A stretch of 64,000 bases of DNA from Paenibacillus lactis (GTDB lineage: Bacteria; Bacillota; Bacilli; Paenibacillales; Paenibacillaceae), in contig NZ_JAGGKI010000020.1 of assembly GCF_017873605.1 (NCBI RefSeq), positions 29,226-93,225 on the forward strand. Direction: 5' to 3'. Position numbers and translations under genes: made by a program. The notes below the pieces were generated by a model that was not told the origin of the DNA, searched no databases, and saw only the letters and a list, made by a program, of their open reading frames with translations. Within the stretch, counting starts at the first letter, position 1; the number at the start of each line of letters is the position of its first letter. This document shows positions 8,601 through 16,758 of the stretch, piece by piece.

Positions 8601-9344
8601 ATGAGATTTCAGTCGAAGGTTGTCATTGTAACCGGCGGCGCGAGCGGGATTGGTGAAGCGACGGTCCGGCTGTTCGCACAAGAAGGGGCAAAGGTGGTTA
8701 TTGCGGATTTTTCAGATCGAGGACAAACCCTTTCGGATCAATTAAGACAAGACGGGTATGAGGCGCTGTTCGTCAAGACCGATGTGACCAAGGAATCGGA
8801 AGTGATCCGCATGGTCGAGCAGACGGTGAACCATTATGGACGCATTGATGTTTTATTCGCCAACGCGGGGATTGCGAAGGATGCACCGGCCGATGTGCTG
8901 GAGCTCGACAATTGGCAGCGGACGATCGATATTAATTTAACGGGCGTCTTTCTGTGCGATAAGTACGTGATCAAGCAAATGCTGTCCCAAGGCACCGGCG
9001 GCGCGATCGTAAATTGCGGCTCGATCCACAGCCATGTCGGCAAATCCGGGGTAACCGCTTATGCTTCAGCCAAGGGCGGGGTGAAGCTGTTGACGCAATC
9101 CATGGGGGCCGATTATGCCTCGAAAGGCATCCGGATTAACGCCGTATGTCCTGGATATATCGACACCCCGCTGATCCAGGGACGGACGGAAGCCATTACG
9201 CAGCATCTGGTCAGCCTTCATCCGATGGGGCGCTTGGGACAGCCGGAAGAGGTAGCGAAGGCAGTCTTGTTTCTGGCCAGTGATGATGCATCGTTTATAA
9301 CAGGGACGACCCTCTTGGTTGATGGAGGATATACAGCGGTTTAA
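8601..9344 (+). CDS. SDR family oxidoreductase (glucose-1-dehydrogenase-like)
   Basis: A 247-residue classical short-chain dehydrogenase/reductase. The Rossmann motif TGGASGIG is at residues 11-18, NAG follows at the end of strand 4, the catalytic Ser is in NCGSIHS, and YASAK supplies the catalytic Tyr and Lys (about 154 and 158). The C-terminal FLASDDASFITGTTLLVDGG is typical of FabG/glucose-1-dehydrogenase-like members. The ATG at 8601 follows AAGGAG. It stands alone with its own terminator, so the substrate cannot be inferred. Confidence 0.9.
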   Translation: MRFQSKVVIVTGGASGIGEATVRLFAQEGAKVVIADFSDRGQTLSDQLRQDGYEALFVKTDVTKESEVIRMVEQTVNHYGRIDVLFANAGIAKDAPADVLELDNWQRTIDINLTGVFLCDKYVIKQMLSQGTGGAIVNCGSIHSHVGKSGVTAYASAKGGVKLLTQSMGADYASKGIRINAVCPGYIDTPLIQGRTEAITQHLVSLHPMGRLGQPEEVAKAVLFLASDDASFITGTTLLVDGGYTAV

Positions 9345-9359
9345 ATGCCTGCACAAGAA

Positions 9360-9386
9360 AGCCCCGAGAGGACTCGGGGCTTTTTT
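9360..9386 (+). terminator. Terminator of the SDR gene
   Basis: AGCCCCGAG (9360-9368), 4-nt loop, CTCGGGGCT (9373-9381), then T-run. Confidence 0.9.
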
Positions 9387-9423
9387 GCATATTCCAAGGA
9401 AGCTCTATTATATCGGGAGCGAA

Positions 9424-10305
9424 TTATATTATGCTGACACCAGCGCTTCCGTAGCCAGCTACGGCAGTAGCGATCGTGATACCTGAAGCCGTAGCTGAGA
9501 ATACCATCAGCAAGCGGGTATTGGCCGCTACTGGAATGGCCAGACCGTCCACAAAACCGTTGCTGACTGTTCCGAGGGCAAGAACGCCGGTAAGCGGAGG
9601 AGCCAGCGTTACAACCGCGCCTGGAATTGGTGTGAAAATATTGCTTGTTGCCGGGGCGCTGTACAGCTGAGCTGTGATCGTAACGGTTGTTCCAACTAAG
9701 GAGAGCGCTACCGTGGTGCTGAAGGTTGCGGAGATCGCATCAATGGTGCCTGCTCTCGGCGTGTTGAATGCAAAGTCAAGCAGGGTTCCCCCAGCGCCGG
9801 TAAGGTCGACGGTTCCGCCAGCCAAGGTGACCGCTGGTCCGGAATTGCCGAAGCCTACCAGGCCGACCGTTCCAACCAACCCACCGACAAGCGTTGTCAA
9901 GGCAAGCGGTATACCGGAGGCAAACGGAATGATGGCGCCTCCGCCAGGTATGCCCGGTACACCCGCAGGTCCAGCAGGTCCCGCAGGTCCAACAGGTCCC
10001 ACAGGTCCCGCAGGTCCGACAGGTCCAGCAGGCCCTACCGGTCCCGGAATGCCCTGTGGTCCTGCAGGCCCTGGAATGCCTTGCGGTCCCGCAGGTCCGA
10101 TCGGCCCAATCGGTCCGACAGGCCCAACCGGTCCAATCCGCCCGCGCGAAACTCTTGGACAGCGGCGCACAAGCACCAGATCCTTTTTACCATGATCGTG
10201 TTTGCCTTTGCCATGATGATCGTGGCATTTCTTTTTGGCGTGAAGCACTTTTTTCTCTATTTTTTTAGGTGAGCACAATTTCTTTTTTCTAAGAGAACGA
10301 TCCAA
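9424..10305 (-). CDS. Collagen-like repeat protein with BclB-type C-terminal domain
   Basis: A protein of about 293 residues, probably on the spore surface. The first ~50 residues are extremely basic and His-rich (HDHHGKGKHDHGKK). About 22 Gly-X-Y triplets follow (GPVGPVGPIGPIGPAGPQG and similar), then a hydrophobic C-terminal domain opening GGGAIIPFASGIPLALTT, which I recognise as the BclB-related exosporium domain. Two TTG starts are in frame: 10305 has GGAGG 9 nt upstream and is preferred, while 10311 is only 3 nt from it. No canonical exosporium leader motif is present. The GXY DNA is an imperfect tandem repeat. Confidence 0.85.
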   Translation of the reverse strand: MDRSLRKKKLCSPKKIEKKVLHAKKKCHDHHGKGKHDHGKKDLVLVRRCPRVSRGRIGPVGPVGPIGPIGPAGPQGIPGPAGPQGIPGPVGPAGPVGPAGPVGPVGPAGPAGPAGVPGIPGGGAIIPFASGIPLALTTLVGGLVGTVGLVGFGNSGPAVTLAGGTVDLTGAGGTLLDFAFNTPRAGTIDAISATFSTTVALSLVGTTVTITAQLYSAPATSNIFTPIPGAVVTLAPPLTGVLALGTVSNGFVDGLAIPVAANTRLLMVFSATASGITIATAVAGYGSAGVSII

Positions 10306-10311
10306 ATTCAA

Positions 10312-10991
10312 GCACCTCCTTTAGATTTGTTCTATACTACGCAACTTTTGCCTTGGGGGCATGGGTTAATAGCGTATTCCTGATAGATGGACGCCTATTA
10401 TTTGCTAGAATGTACGGTTGCCCTATAGTTGGGGGCCCACCGATTCCGTCTGAGACAGGCCTGACGCGGGCTGAAATGAACGGGGATAAAGACAAGCATT
10501 AGGAAGTGATCCGGCGCATGACAAGAAATTTTCGGGGCTGGTACGAAGTCTTCTTGCCGCCTTTCTCAGCGGAAGGTTAACCGTATGAATGATGCAGAGA
10601 ATGCAAAGTTTCCGGCATGCATATGACGGTAAGCGGGGGGATTTCGCTTTTTTCTTGGATGAGTCCTTGATTTCAGAGTGTAGCGGACCATCCATATTGG
10701 TTAATTTATGATAAGTGGCTGATCTGTTCAGGGTGGTTGTTGGAGGGTTTTCTGAGGCTTGCTTTATCGGTGTGAGCCATTCGGGATATATGCCGTAAGA
10801 CGGATACTTTAATGAAGACCTGGACACGATGGCATATATGGAGAAACTGCCGGATGATCCCGGAAGCGGGTTACCGCTCCCGGCGGCAATCATCATCATG
10901 GAGGCGGCGCTTACGAAGTGCATGACGTAGAATGCATGTACCACACTATTATCCTCGATTACGGGCTAACGGACTAAGGAGATGATAAGTG
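10312..10991. other. Gene-poor 680-nt stretch with decayed-looking reading frames
   Basis: I find no complete gene. On the plus strand, two frames read like protein for short distances: a stretch from 10799 to the stop at 10928 (containing EDLDTMAYMEKLPDDPGSG) and an overlapping His/Gly-rich stretch in another frame from 10858 to the stop at 10975 (containing GGNHHHGGGAYEV). Stops and the frame change suggest a degraded gene, but no family is recognised. A 173-codon minus-strand frame (10423-10944) is low-complexity and judged spurious. The promoter of the collagen-like gene must lie at the left end. Confidence 0.35.
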
Positions 10992-11102
10992 ATGAGCTAC
11001 AACCAAGAATTGACCTTACGGGATAAGGAAATGGATCTTTCCCCTTCGAGGCAGCATGCGGAGCCTGGACCGGAGTATATCGCCGCACGTGATCATTTAT
11101 GA
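10992..11102 (+). CDS. Small 36-codon frame overlapping the UPF0316 gene
   Basis: This frame encodes a hydrophilic 36-residue peptide beginning MSYNQELTLRDKEMDLSPS, with no membrane segment. A good ribosome site (AAGGAG at 10976-10981) lies 10 nt before its ATG. Its TGA overlaps the ATG of the next gene by 4 nt (ATGA at 11099-11102), and that gene has no ribosome site of its own within the usual distance. This is the classic layout for translational coupling. The peptide may be functional or a translated leader; no homology is recognised. Confidence 0.5.
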   Translation: MSYNQELTLRDKEMDLSPSRQHAEPGPEYIAARDHL

Positions 11103-11629
11103 TCAACCTGTCTCTCATAGGCTCGATCATCGGCATCAACGTAGTGTATGTCTCGATCTTTTCGCTGCGGCTGATCCTGATGATCAAAGGCAGAAGAGGG
11201 ATTGCCTCTCTTCTGGCCATGCTGGAGGTTTTTGTCTATCTGCTTGGTCTGAACCTGGTCCTTCAAAATGTAGACAATCCCTTTAACATGGCAGCGTACT
11301 GTCTCGGCTTTGGCCTTGGCGTTTATATCGGAAGCCGGATCGAGGAATACTTAGCCCTTGGCTACCTTGTCGTTCAAGTCATCGTCAACTCCCTGGAGAC
11401 GGATTTGGCAATGAAGCTGAGAGAGAAGGGCTACGGCGTCACCTCCTGGGAGGCGGACGGCAAGGATGGCAAACGTCTGGTGCTGCAGGTACTCGTGAAG
11501 CGAAAGAATGAGCGGCGCTTGATGGAGACGCTGAACAAGCTTTCGCCGCAGGCCTTTATCATTTCCCATGAACCGAAGAACTTTAAGGGCGGCTTCTGGG
11601 TGAGATTGACCGAGGGACGGAGACAGTAA
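11099..11629 (+). CDS. UPF0316 / DUF2179 membrane protein (YebE-like)
   Basis: A 176-residue protein matching the UPF0316 layout of Bacillus YebE. Three N-terminal membrane helices (about 6-28, 36-55 and 62-80) precede a cytoplasmic DUF2179 domain. Landmarks are VVYVSIFSLRLILMIKG near the N-terminus, LREKGYGVTSWEADGKDG in the middle and AFIISHEPKNFKGGFWV near the end. DUF2179 resembles nucleotide-binding regulatory domains, but no function is established. It is probably translated by coupling to the 36-codon frame. Confidence 0.88.
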   Translation: MINLSLIGSIIGINVVYVSIFSLRLILMIKGRRGIASLLAMLEVFVYLLGLNLVLQNVDNPFNMAAYCLGFGLGVYIGSRIEEYLALGYLVVQVIVNSLETDLAMKLREKGYGVTSWEADGKDGKRLVLQVLVKRKNERRLMETLNKLSPQAFIISHEPKNFKGGFWVRLTEGRRQ

Positions 11630-11664
11630 TTAATGAGGTCCGAAGAGGGTACGTGCTTCATAGC

Positions 11665-11715
11665 GAAAAGCTCGCTTTCTGGAATCCGAAATTCCAAAAA
11701 GCGGGCTTTTCTTTT
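11665..11715 (+). terminator. Terminator of the UPF0316 gene
   Basis: Long stem between GAAAAGCTCGCTTTCTGGAAT and its near-complement ending GCGGGCTTTTC, followed by TTTT. Confidence 0.85.
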
Positions 11716-11847
11716 GGGAAGGGCGATAGGTTGGGGGATGCTGCAGCCGGGCGGCAAATATCGAGTAACGAGCCCTTGGTGTCCCTGCGGAATCTATAGG
11801 TATTTATCTGGCTTTTGCGGATAGGCTAGTCGTCTCTTTCCACTAAG

Positions 11848-12381
11848 TCAGCGTTTAGCAAACGGCGGGGGAACCGCTTCCTCATCCTGATACCAGAAAA
11901 ACGCGTAATCCGTCATGGTGGAGGAGCTCCCGAGCTGGCGCAGCATGGCCGCAATATTGCCGCGATGATACGTGCCGTGATTCACTACATGCAGCACGAT
12001 TTCGGACAGGCGGGTGTCCCGAATGCCTGCATACGGATTATCCAAGGTGATGACCTGCTCCAGATCCGAATGGCCGCGGAAAAAAGACAGATAACCATCG
12101 GACAGCTCGATGAACCGCAGCTGCAGCTCCTCGGCGCCGAGGTCTTCCAGCTCTCCGCCCATCTGATGGGCTTCCGTCAACGCATCCTTCATATCCGAGC
12201 CTGTCAAAACCTTCAGCCAGCTGAAGTCGACGGTATAGATATGAATCAATGCGGCGGCTACGGACGGGAAGACGCTGTGGATCTTTTGGTTGTACAGCTC
12301 GCCGGGCAGCTCCAACAGCCGGTTGAAAATCGCTTGGTTCGCCCATGCATGGTATTGATACATTTTTACGGGATATGTCAT
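11848..12381 (-). CDS. DinB family protein
   Basis: A four-helix-bundle DinB protein of about 177 residues. MYQYHAWANQAIFNRLLELP is the usual first helix (metal-ligand region with His), and HVVNHGTYHRGNIAAMLRQL near the C-terminus carries the two other conserved His. Members include metal-dependent thiol transferases and many uncharacterised stress proteins. AAAGGAG at 12393-12399 sits 11 nt before this ATG and only 2 nt before an ATG at 12390, so the N-terminus is uncertain by three residues. It lies just downstream of a WYL regulator gene but is separated from it by a terminator. Confidence 0.85.
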   Translation of the reverse strand: MTYPVKMYQYHAWANQAIFNRLLELPGELYNQKIHSVFPSVAAALIHIYTVDFSWLKVLTGSDMKDALTEAHQMGGELEDLGAEELQLRFIELSDGYLSFFRGHSDLEQVITLDNPYAGIRDTRLSEIVLHVVNHGTYHRGNIAAMLRQLGSSSTMTDYAFFWYQDEEAVPPPFAKR

Positions 12382-12434
12382 TTCAATCATCTCTCCTTTA
12401 ACGCTTGGGTTTCGTTCTTGAATCCAGTGTAAAC

Positions 12435-12465
12435 AAAAAAGTATGACAGCGGACTGTCATACTTT
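12435..12465 (-). terminator. Terminator of the WYL regulator gene
   Basis: AAAGTATGACAG (12438-12449) and CTGTCATACTTT (12454-12465) form a perfect 12-bp stem overlapping the regulator stop codon; the minus-strand T-run is at 12435-12440. Confidence 0.85.
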
Positions 12466-13411
12466 ACGAGTAGCGTTGCAGCATTTTTTGCAATTTGGAT
12501 TTCATCATGCTTCTAAGCTCGGCAGGCTCGATAATCTCGATATCGTCCCCGAAGCTCATTAGGGTTGACCAGAACCACCAGGATTCCGGCTGTTCAACTT
12601 TGAACGTCAGGCGGAGCGTACCGTCCTCCAGAAATTCACGGTGCACGTCATAGAATTGATCCATGGCTCTGGCGAGGGCGTTAGGCGATACATGCAGCAC
12701 GACCTCCCGGGCATCGGGCGATGATTCCCAGGCGCGGCGTTCTTCGTCCCTTGACGAAGCCTGACGACCCGGTCCCTGCGTGTGTTCCTCCGCATGGTTG
12801 CGCTGAAACGGCTCCGCCGAGGAGGTCAGCTCCGACATTCTGGAAATGCGGAACTCCCGATAGTCCTGCCGCGTCCGGCAGTATCCATACAGGTACCAGG
12901 CACCGAATTTATACATGAGGCGCAGAGGCTCCACCTTGCGGTGGATGCGCTCGTTCTTGGCGCTGATGTACTGGAAGGCCACGGTCTGCCGGTTGGTGAT
13001 GGCGCCGCGAAGGAGCCTCAGCGATTCGTTATGGGTGCGCCAGCTGCCGATGTCCATCGAAAGCCCCTGGGGCCCTGTGTTTCCGGAACGATCGATCGTT
13101 TGCAGCCGTTGGATCGTATCCAGCGCACGCTCATCCTCGAACACGGTCGACATGCTGTGCAGGATGGTGATCAGGGCGCTGACGTCATAGGAACCGAGCA
13201 GGCTTTTATCCATCTTGTACTGCTCCATGATGCCGTAGCCGCCATTCACGCCTTGGTACGATACGACCGGAATGCCGGCCGCGCAGATGGCGTCAATGTC
13301 CCGGTATATGGTCCGCTGGGATACGTTATATTTTTCAGCCAGGGCGGACGCCGATAAAATTTCGTTATTAAGGAGCATGTAGATCATCGATATGAGCCGT
13401 TCCAGCTTCAT
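12464..13411 (-). CDS. YafY-type transcriptional regulator (HTH + WYL)
   Basis: A 315-residue DNA-binding regulator. The N-terminal winged helix-turn-helix is clear (YNVSQRTIYRDIDAICAAGI, about 24-45), followed by the GVNGGYGI wing. The central WYL domain contains the motif in AWYLYGYCRTRQDYREFRIS, and the C-terminal WCX-like part ends the protein. WYL proteins sense small ligands or nucleic acids and often act in stress responses. The dinB-family gene immediately downstream on the same strand is an obvious candidate target. Confidence 0.9.
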   Translation of the reverse strand: MKLERLISMIYMLLNNEILSASALAEKYNVSQRTIYRDIDAICAAGIPVVSYQGVNGGYGIMEQYKMDKSLLGSYDVSALITILHSMSTVFEDERALDTIQRLQTIDRSGNTGPQGLSMDIGSWRTHNESLRLLRGAITNRQTVAFQYISAKNERIHRKVEPLRLMYKFGAWYLYGYCRTRQDYREFRISRMSELTSSAEPFQRNHAEEHTQGPGRQASSRDEERRAWESSPDAREVVLHVSPNALARAMDQFYDVHREFLEDGTLRLTFKVEQPESWWFWSTLMSFGDDIEIIEPAELRSMMKSKLQKMLQRYS

Positions 13412-13563
13412 GAGACCATCCTTTCAAGAGAATGCGGATTCATTCTCCAATGATTCCGTATTATATCATAGCAAGGTTGTAAACATGTTGGATGATTCCA
13501 ATCCGCACGGATTTCACGTACAATAAAGGTGCAAGCAGATAAGACCAAGGAGTGTGAACGCGC

Positions 13564-13818
13564 ATGGCCCGTACCAAGACGCAGAAGGCGCGCCGCAAGG
13601 CGGAACGCGCAGGCACATGGAGTGCCGTCATGATGAGAAAGACAAACGAGGATTTCGGCGCACTGTCCCAGCATGTGAGAGTGAAGCCGGGCAAGCAGGA
13701 GCAGCTGAATAAGATCAAGCATAAAAAGCGGATCGGAGACGATGGCGCTTTTTTTTTATTGGGTTACGGGTTGTGGTATAGTACGCTAGAGAGGTTAGCA
13801 AGCAGGATGGAGGTTTAG
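13564..13818 (+). CDS. Small basic protein ending in a GDG-A-FF-type motif
   Basis: An 84-codon frame whose first ~65 residues look genuine: very basic (MARTKTQKARRKAERAG), then KQEQLNKIKHKKRIGDDGAFF. From memory, short basic Bacillales proteins with a KHK...GDG(S/A)FF ending form a conserved family; no function is known. AAGGAG lies about 12 nt before the ATG. The FF codons fall in a run of nine T after a weak AAAAAGCG/CGCTTTTT stem, so the same DNA resembles a terminator. The last 18 residues are less convincing. The stop lies 1 nt before the next gene. Confidence 0.55.
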   Translation: MARTKTQKARRKAERAGTWSAVMMRKTNEDFGALSQHVRVKPGKQEQLNKIKHKKRIGDDGAFFLLGYGLWYSTLERLASRMEV

Positions 13819-13819
13819 C

Positions 13820-14488
13820 ATGGCAAAGCAAAAATATTACGTGGTCTGGGTCGGCAAAGTTCCCGGCATTTATACAAGCTGGGCCGAGTGCCAGCAGCAG
13901 GTGAATCAATATACGGGCGCAAAGTTCAAGGCGTTCGAATCTAGAAGCGAAGCGGAGCAGGCCTTTGCCGCAGGATATAAAAACTACTGGGGACAATCCT
14001 CGGCCGGACAGGGAAGCGCGGGAGCCGGAGGAAGCGCGGGATATAAGCGCAGCCGCTCCATGGCGGCGGAGGATCCGGGCGAGATCGACTATGACAGCAT
14101 CTCGGTTGATGTGGGAACACGGGGTAATCCCGGACCGGTCGAATATAAAGGCGTAGATACCCGAACGGGGGACATCCTCTTCTCCTGCGGGCCGATTGCG
14201 AAGGGCACCAATAATCTCGGCGAGTTTCTGGCGATCGTCCACGCCCTGGCCTATCTGAAGAAGATCGGCAGCAGCAAGACGGTGTACAGCGATTCCCTGA
14301 ACGCGATCAAATGGGTGAAGCAGAAGAAGGTGGTGTCGACGCTGCCGAGGGACGCCTCCACCAAGGAAATCTGGGATCTGGTGGATCGCGCCGAAAGCTG
14401 GCTGCGTAACAATACGTATTCCAACAAGCTGCTCAAGTGGCAGACCAAGAGCTGGGGAGAAATTAAAGCCGACTACGGGCGTAAATAA
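13820..14488 (+). CDS. rnhA: Ribonuclease HI with N-terminal viroplasmin domain
   Basis: A 222-residue protein with two domains. The N-terminal viroplasmin-like hybrid-binding domain spans about residues 3-50 (KYYVVWVGKVPGIYTSWAEC). The RNase H domain spans about 90-222, with the acidic active site visible as SVDVGTRGNPG (Asp), NNLGEF (Glu), VYSDSLNA (Asp) and a C-terminal ADYGRK (Asp). This resembles the Bacillus halodurans-type RNase HI that removes RNA from RNA:DNA hybrids. A hydrophilic Gly/Ser/Ala linker (about 55-85) joins the domains. GGAGG precedes the ATG. Confidence 0.9.
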   Translation: MAKQKYYVVWVGKVPGIYTSWAECQQQVNQYTGAKFKAFESRSEAEQAFAAGYKNYWGQSSAGQGSAGAGGSAGYKRSRSMAAEDPGEIDYDSISVDVGTRGNPGPVEYKGVDTRTGDILFSCGPIAKGTNNLGEFLAIVHALAYLKKIGSSKTVYSDSLNAIKWVKQKKVVSTLPRDASTKEIWDLVDRAESWLRNNTYSNKLLKWQTKSWGEIKADYGRK

Positions 14489-14515
14489 ATAGAGACATCA
14501 GGAGGAGGCCATACA

Positions 14516-15298
14516 ATGAAGTATAAAGCCGTTTTTTTCGACATTGACGGAACACTTGTTAATGAAGAGAAGGAAATTCCGCAGGATACGATCGAGGCGA
14601 TTGCACAGCTGAAGGAGAGCGGCATCGATGTATTTATTGCAACCGGGCGGGCGCCTTATTATTTTCAGCACTATGCGAAGCCGCTCGGCATCGATTCCTT
14701 TGTCAGCTTTAACGGCTCTTATGTCGTGTACAAAGGAAAAGTCGTGCATGAGCACCCGATTCCGGAAAAAACGCTGGAATTGCTGGAAAGCACCGCGCTT
14801 GCGAACAACCATCCAATCGTGATGCAGGGGGCTGAAGCAGGGTATGCCAACTACGAGGAGCATCCGTTCGTTGCCGAATCGTTCCATGATCTGCGGGTCG
14901 AGGTGCCCGGCTACAGAAGCAGCTACTGGAAGGAGGCGAAGGTGTACCAAGCGCTGCTGTATTGCGAAGCTCACGAGGAATCGCTGTACACGTCGGCCGA
15001 AGCTCCGTTCGGTAACCTGAACTTCGTGCGTTGGCATCGGGTGGCGATGGACGTCATTCCGGGAGGCGGCTCGAAAGCGAAGGGGATTGAAGCGGTGCTG
15101 AAGCATCTTGGAATTACCCCGGCCGAAGCCGTAGCGTTCGGGGACGGGTTGAACGATAAAGAAATGCTGGCGTACGTCGGGCTCGGCATCGCCATGGGCA
15201 ATGCGCACGAAGAGGTGAAGCCGCTGGCCGATTTCGTCACCAAGCATGTGAACGAAGGCGGCATTCGCCATGGGCTGCGGCATGCGGGATTGATTTAA
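14516..15298 (+). CDS. Cof-type HAD-IIB family phosphatase
   Basis: A 260-residue haloacid-dehalogenase-superfamily hydrolase. Motif I is FFDIDGTLV near the N-terminus (nucleophile and acid Asp), motif II is in IATGRAP, and motif IV is AFGDGLNDKEMLAYVGLGIA, with a large IIB cap between. Members dephosphorylate sugar phosphates, FMN or PLP with broad specificity, so the substrate is not predictable. AGGAGGAGG is well placed before the ATG, 27 nt after the RNase H gene, suggesting co-transcription. Confidence 0.92.
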   Translation: MKYKAVFFDIDGTLVNEEKEIPQDTIEAIAQLKESGIDVFIATGRAPYYFQHYAKPLGIDSFVSFNGSYVVYKGKVVHEHPIPEKTLELLESTALANNHPIVMQGAEAGYANYEEHPFVAESFHDLRVEVPGYRSSYWKEAKVYQALLYCEAHEESLYTSAEAPFGNLNFVRWHRVAMDVIPGGGSKAKGIEAVLKHLGITPAEAVAFGDGLNDKEMLAYVGLGIAMGNAHEEVKPLADFVTKHVNEGGIRHGLRHAGLI

Positions 15299-15300
15299 GG

Positions 15301-15337
15301 AAGCCAAGGGCAGGGGATAGCTGTCCTTGGCTTTTTT
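15301..15337 (+). terminator. Terminator of the Cof phosphatase gene
   Basis: AAGCCAAGGGCAG (15301-15313) pairs with CTGTCCTTGGCTT (15321-15333), with T-run to 15337. Confidence 0.88.
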
Positions 15338-15498
15338 ATATAGATATGCTCATATTCGGAACAGCTGGATCAGATACAAGAGAACTGCCGCATCCCAAGT
15401 TTTTGTTTTTCTGCAGCCGTCTCATCGTTCCAACACGGATACTCCATCGGCCCAATGGCCGTCACGGCGTATGATGCGAAAAAATCCATGCCACAGTA

Positions 15499-15724
15499 TG
15501 TGGATAAACGTTGCGCCTCGCGGAGAGGAACTTGAATTCCGCTGTGCATAACATCGCTAAAAAGTTCGTTATACACAGAGTTATGAACATCATCCACGGA
15601 TGCTATGGATATTTGAGCGCCCAGGCGCTATTAGAGGGGGGAGTTATCCCGGATTTGTGAACAAATGTGGAAAAGTGCAAGGATAACAAAGCGAATGGGC
15701 GGCTCGCCCAGAAAGTTATCCCCA
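15499..15724. promoter_or_regulatory. Cluster of DnaA boxes
   Basis: Three exact matches to TTATNCACA lie within 80 bp: TGTGGATAA (15499-15507, minus), TGTGCATAA (15543-15551, minus) and TTATACACA (15569-15577, plus). Four more sites have a single mismatch: 15581-15589, 15656-15664 (minus), 15666-15674 (minus) and 15716-15724. About two exact sites would be expected by chance in the whole window. No replication gene is nearby. This resembles the intergenic DnaA-box clusters of Bacillus subtilis that titrate DnaA. The rest of the 15338-15734 gap holds no gene I can support. Confidence 0.7.
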
Positions 15725-15734
15725 TCCTCGCTTG

Positions 15735-16625
15735 TCATTCCGCCTCATGCACCTGCTTGTAATATTGGTTCGGGGAGATCCCTACATATTTTTTGAATAC
15801 TTTGCTGAAATAGAACGGGTCGTCCAGGCCGGTTAAATATCCGATCTCCCCGAAGCTCAGATGGGTGGCCTCGATCAGTTCCTTAGCATGGTTGATGCGG
15901 ACCTGGTTCACGTAGCGCATGATCGTATGGCCCGTGAGCTTCGCAAATACTCGGTTCATATAGTCGTAGTTGCATTCAAAACGCTGCTCGATGTCGGCGC
16001 TCGTGATTTTCTCGGCGTAGTGCTCATGAATATAATCCAGAAGGGCATGCACTTTCATGTAGGTTTTGGTATACGGACTGTTCTGCTCCAGCTCATCGAA
16101 CAGGCTGTGGCGCGACAGCTCGATCAGCATCTCCATGAATTTCAAGGCGGTCATGGTGCGGTTAAAATGCTTCCGCCGATAGAGCTGCAGCATTTCTCCC
16201 AGCGCGTGAACCATATGATGGAGACTCTTCTTCTGCGTCAAGGAGCAGTTCTTCGGAAAATATAGCTTCCTGCTCCCGTTTCCGCCGCCAGGGGCCTGGC
16301 TGTTTGTCATGATCCACTGCTCGGCCAGCAGCGAAAGCGGCTGCTCCGGCACGGCCTCGATGCAGGGATGCTCGAAGTGGATATAGTAGTAATCGCATGT
16401 ATGCTTCTCGATTCCTTCATGGTCGACATGCGGCTCCAGCACGAGCAAATCGCCTTTTCGCAGGATGTAAGGGATTCCGTTCTCCCGAATATGAAGCTCG
16501 CCCTTCTTGATGAAATAAAGGATGTATTCATGCGTGTTCCGTTTGAAATGGATCCAGGGATTTTTGTATGAGACAAAGCCCATCAGCTTGATTCTCGGCA
16601 CGTAATCGGCATTCATCACCAGCAT
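15735..16625 (-). CDS. AraC family transcriptional regulator
   Basis: A 296-residue regulator with an N-terminal cupin sensor (HEYILYFIKKGELHIRENG, about 27-45, then GDLLVLEPHVDHEG) and two C-terminal AraC helix-turn-helix motifs (SADIEQRFECNYDYMNRVF and GEIGYLTGLDDPFYFSKVFK). It is divergent from the Gfo/Idh-ThuA pair with 133 nt between, so control of that operon in response to a sugar is likely. The ATG at 16625 follows AAGGGTG; an upstream in-frame start at 16688 would add residues that do not fit the cupin. Confidence 0.9.
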   Translation of the reverse strand: MLVMNADYVPRIKLMGFVSYKNPWIHFKRNTHEYILYFIKKGELHIRENGIPYILRKGDLLVLEPHVDHEGIEKHTCDYYYIHFEHPCIEAVPEQPLSLLAEQWIMTNSQAPGGGNGSRKLYFPKNCSLTQKKSLHHMVHALGEMLQLYRRKHFNRTMTALKFMEMLIELSRHSLFDELEQNSPYTKTYMKVHALLDYIHEHYAEKITSADIEQRFECNYDYMNRVFAKLTGHTIMRYVNQVRINHAKELIEATHLSFGEIGYLTGLDDPFYFSKVFKKYVGISPNQYYKQVHEAE

Positions 16626-16758
16626 GGAAATGCACCCTTTCCAATGACGCGAAGTCGTTTTTGTACAAAAAGAGTAACTTTCACACATTCCCGTTCATTG
16701 TAACACAGCCTATACTCATGGTGAATGAAACGAAGGACGTACAGGAGGATGGTTCACC

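Noticed and set aside
10423..10944. 173-codon minus-strand frame
   Set aside because: No ribosome site, no recognisable domain and composition of a chance frame.
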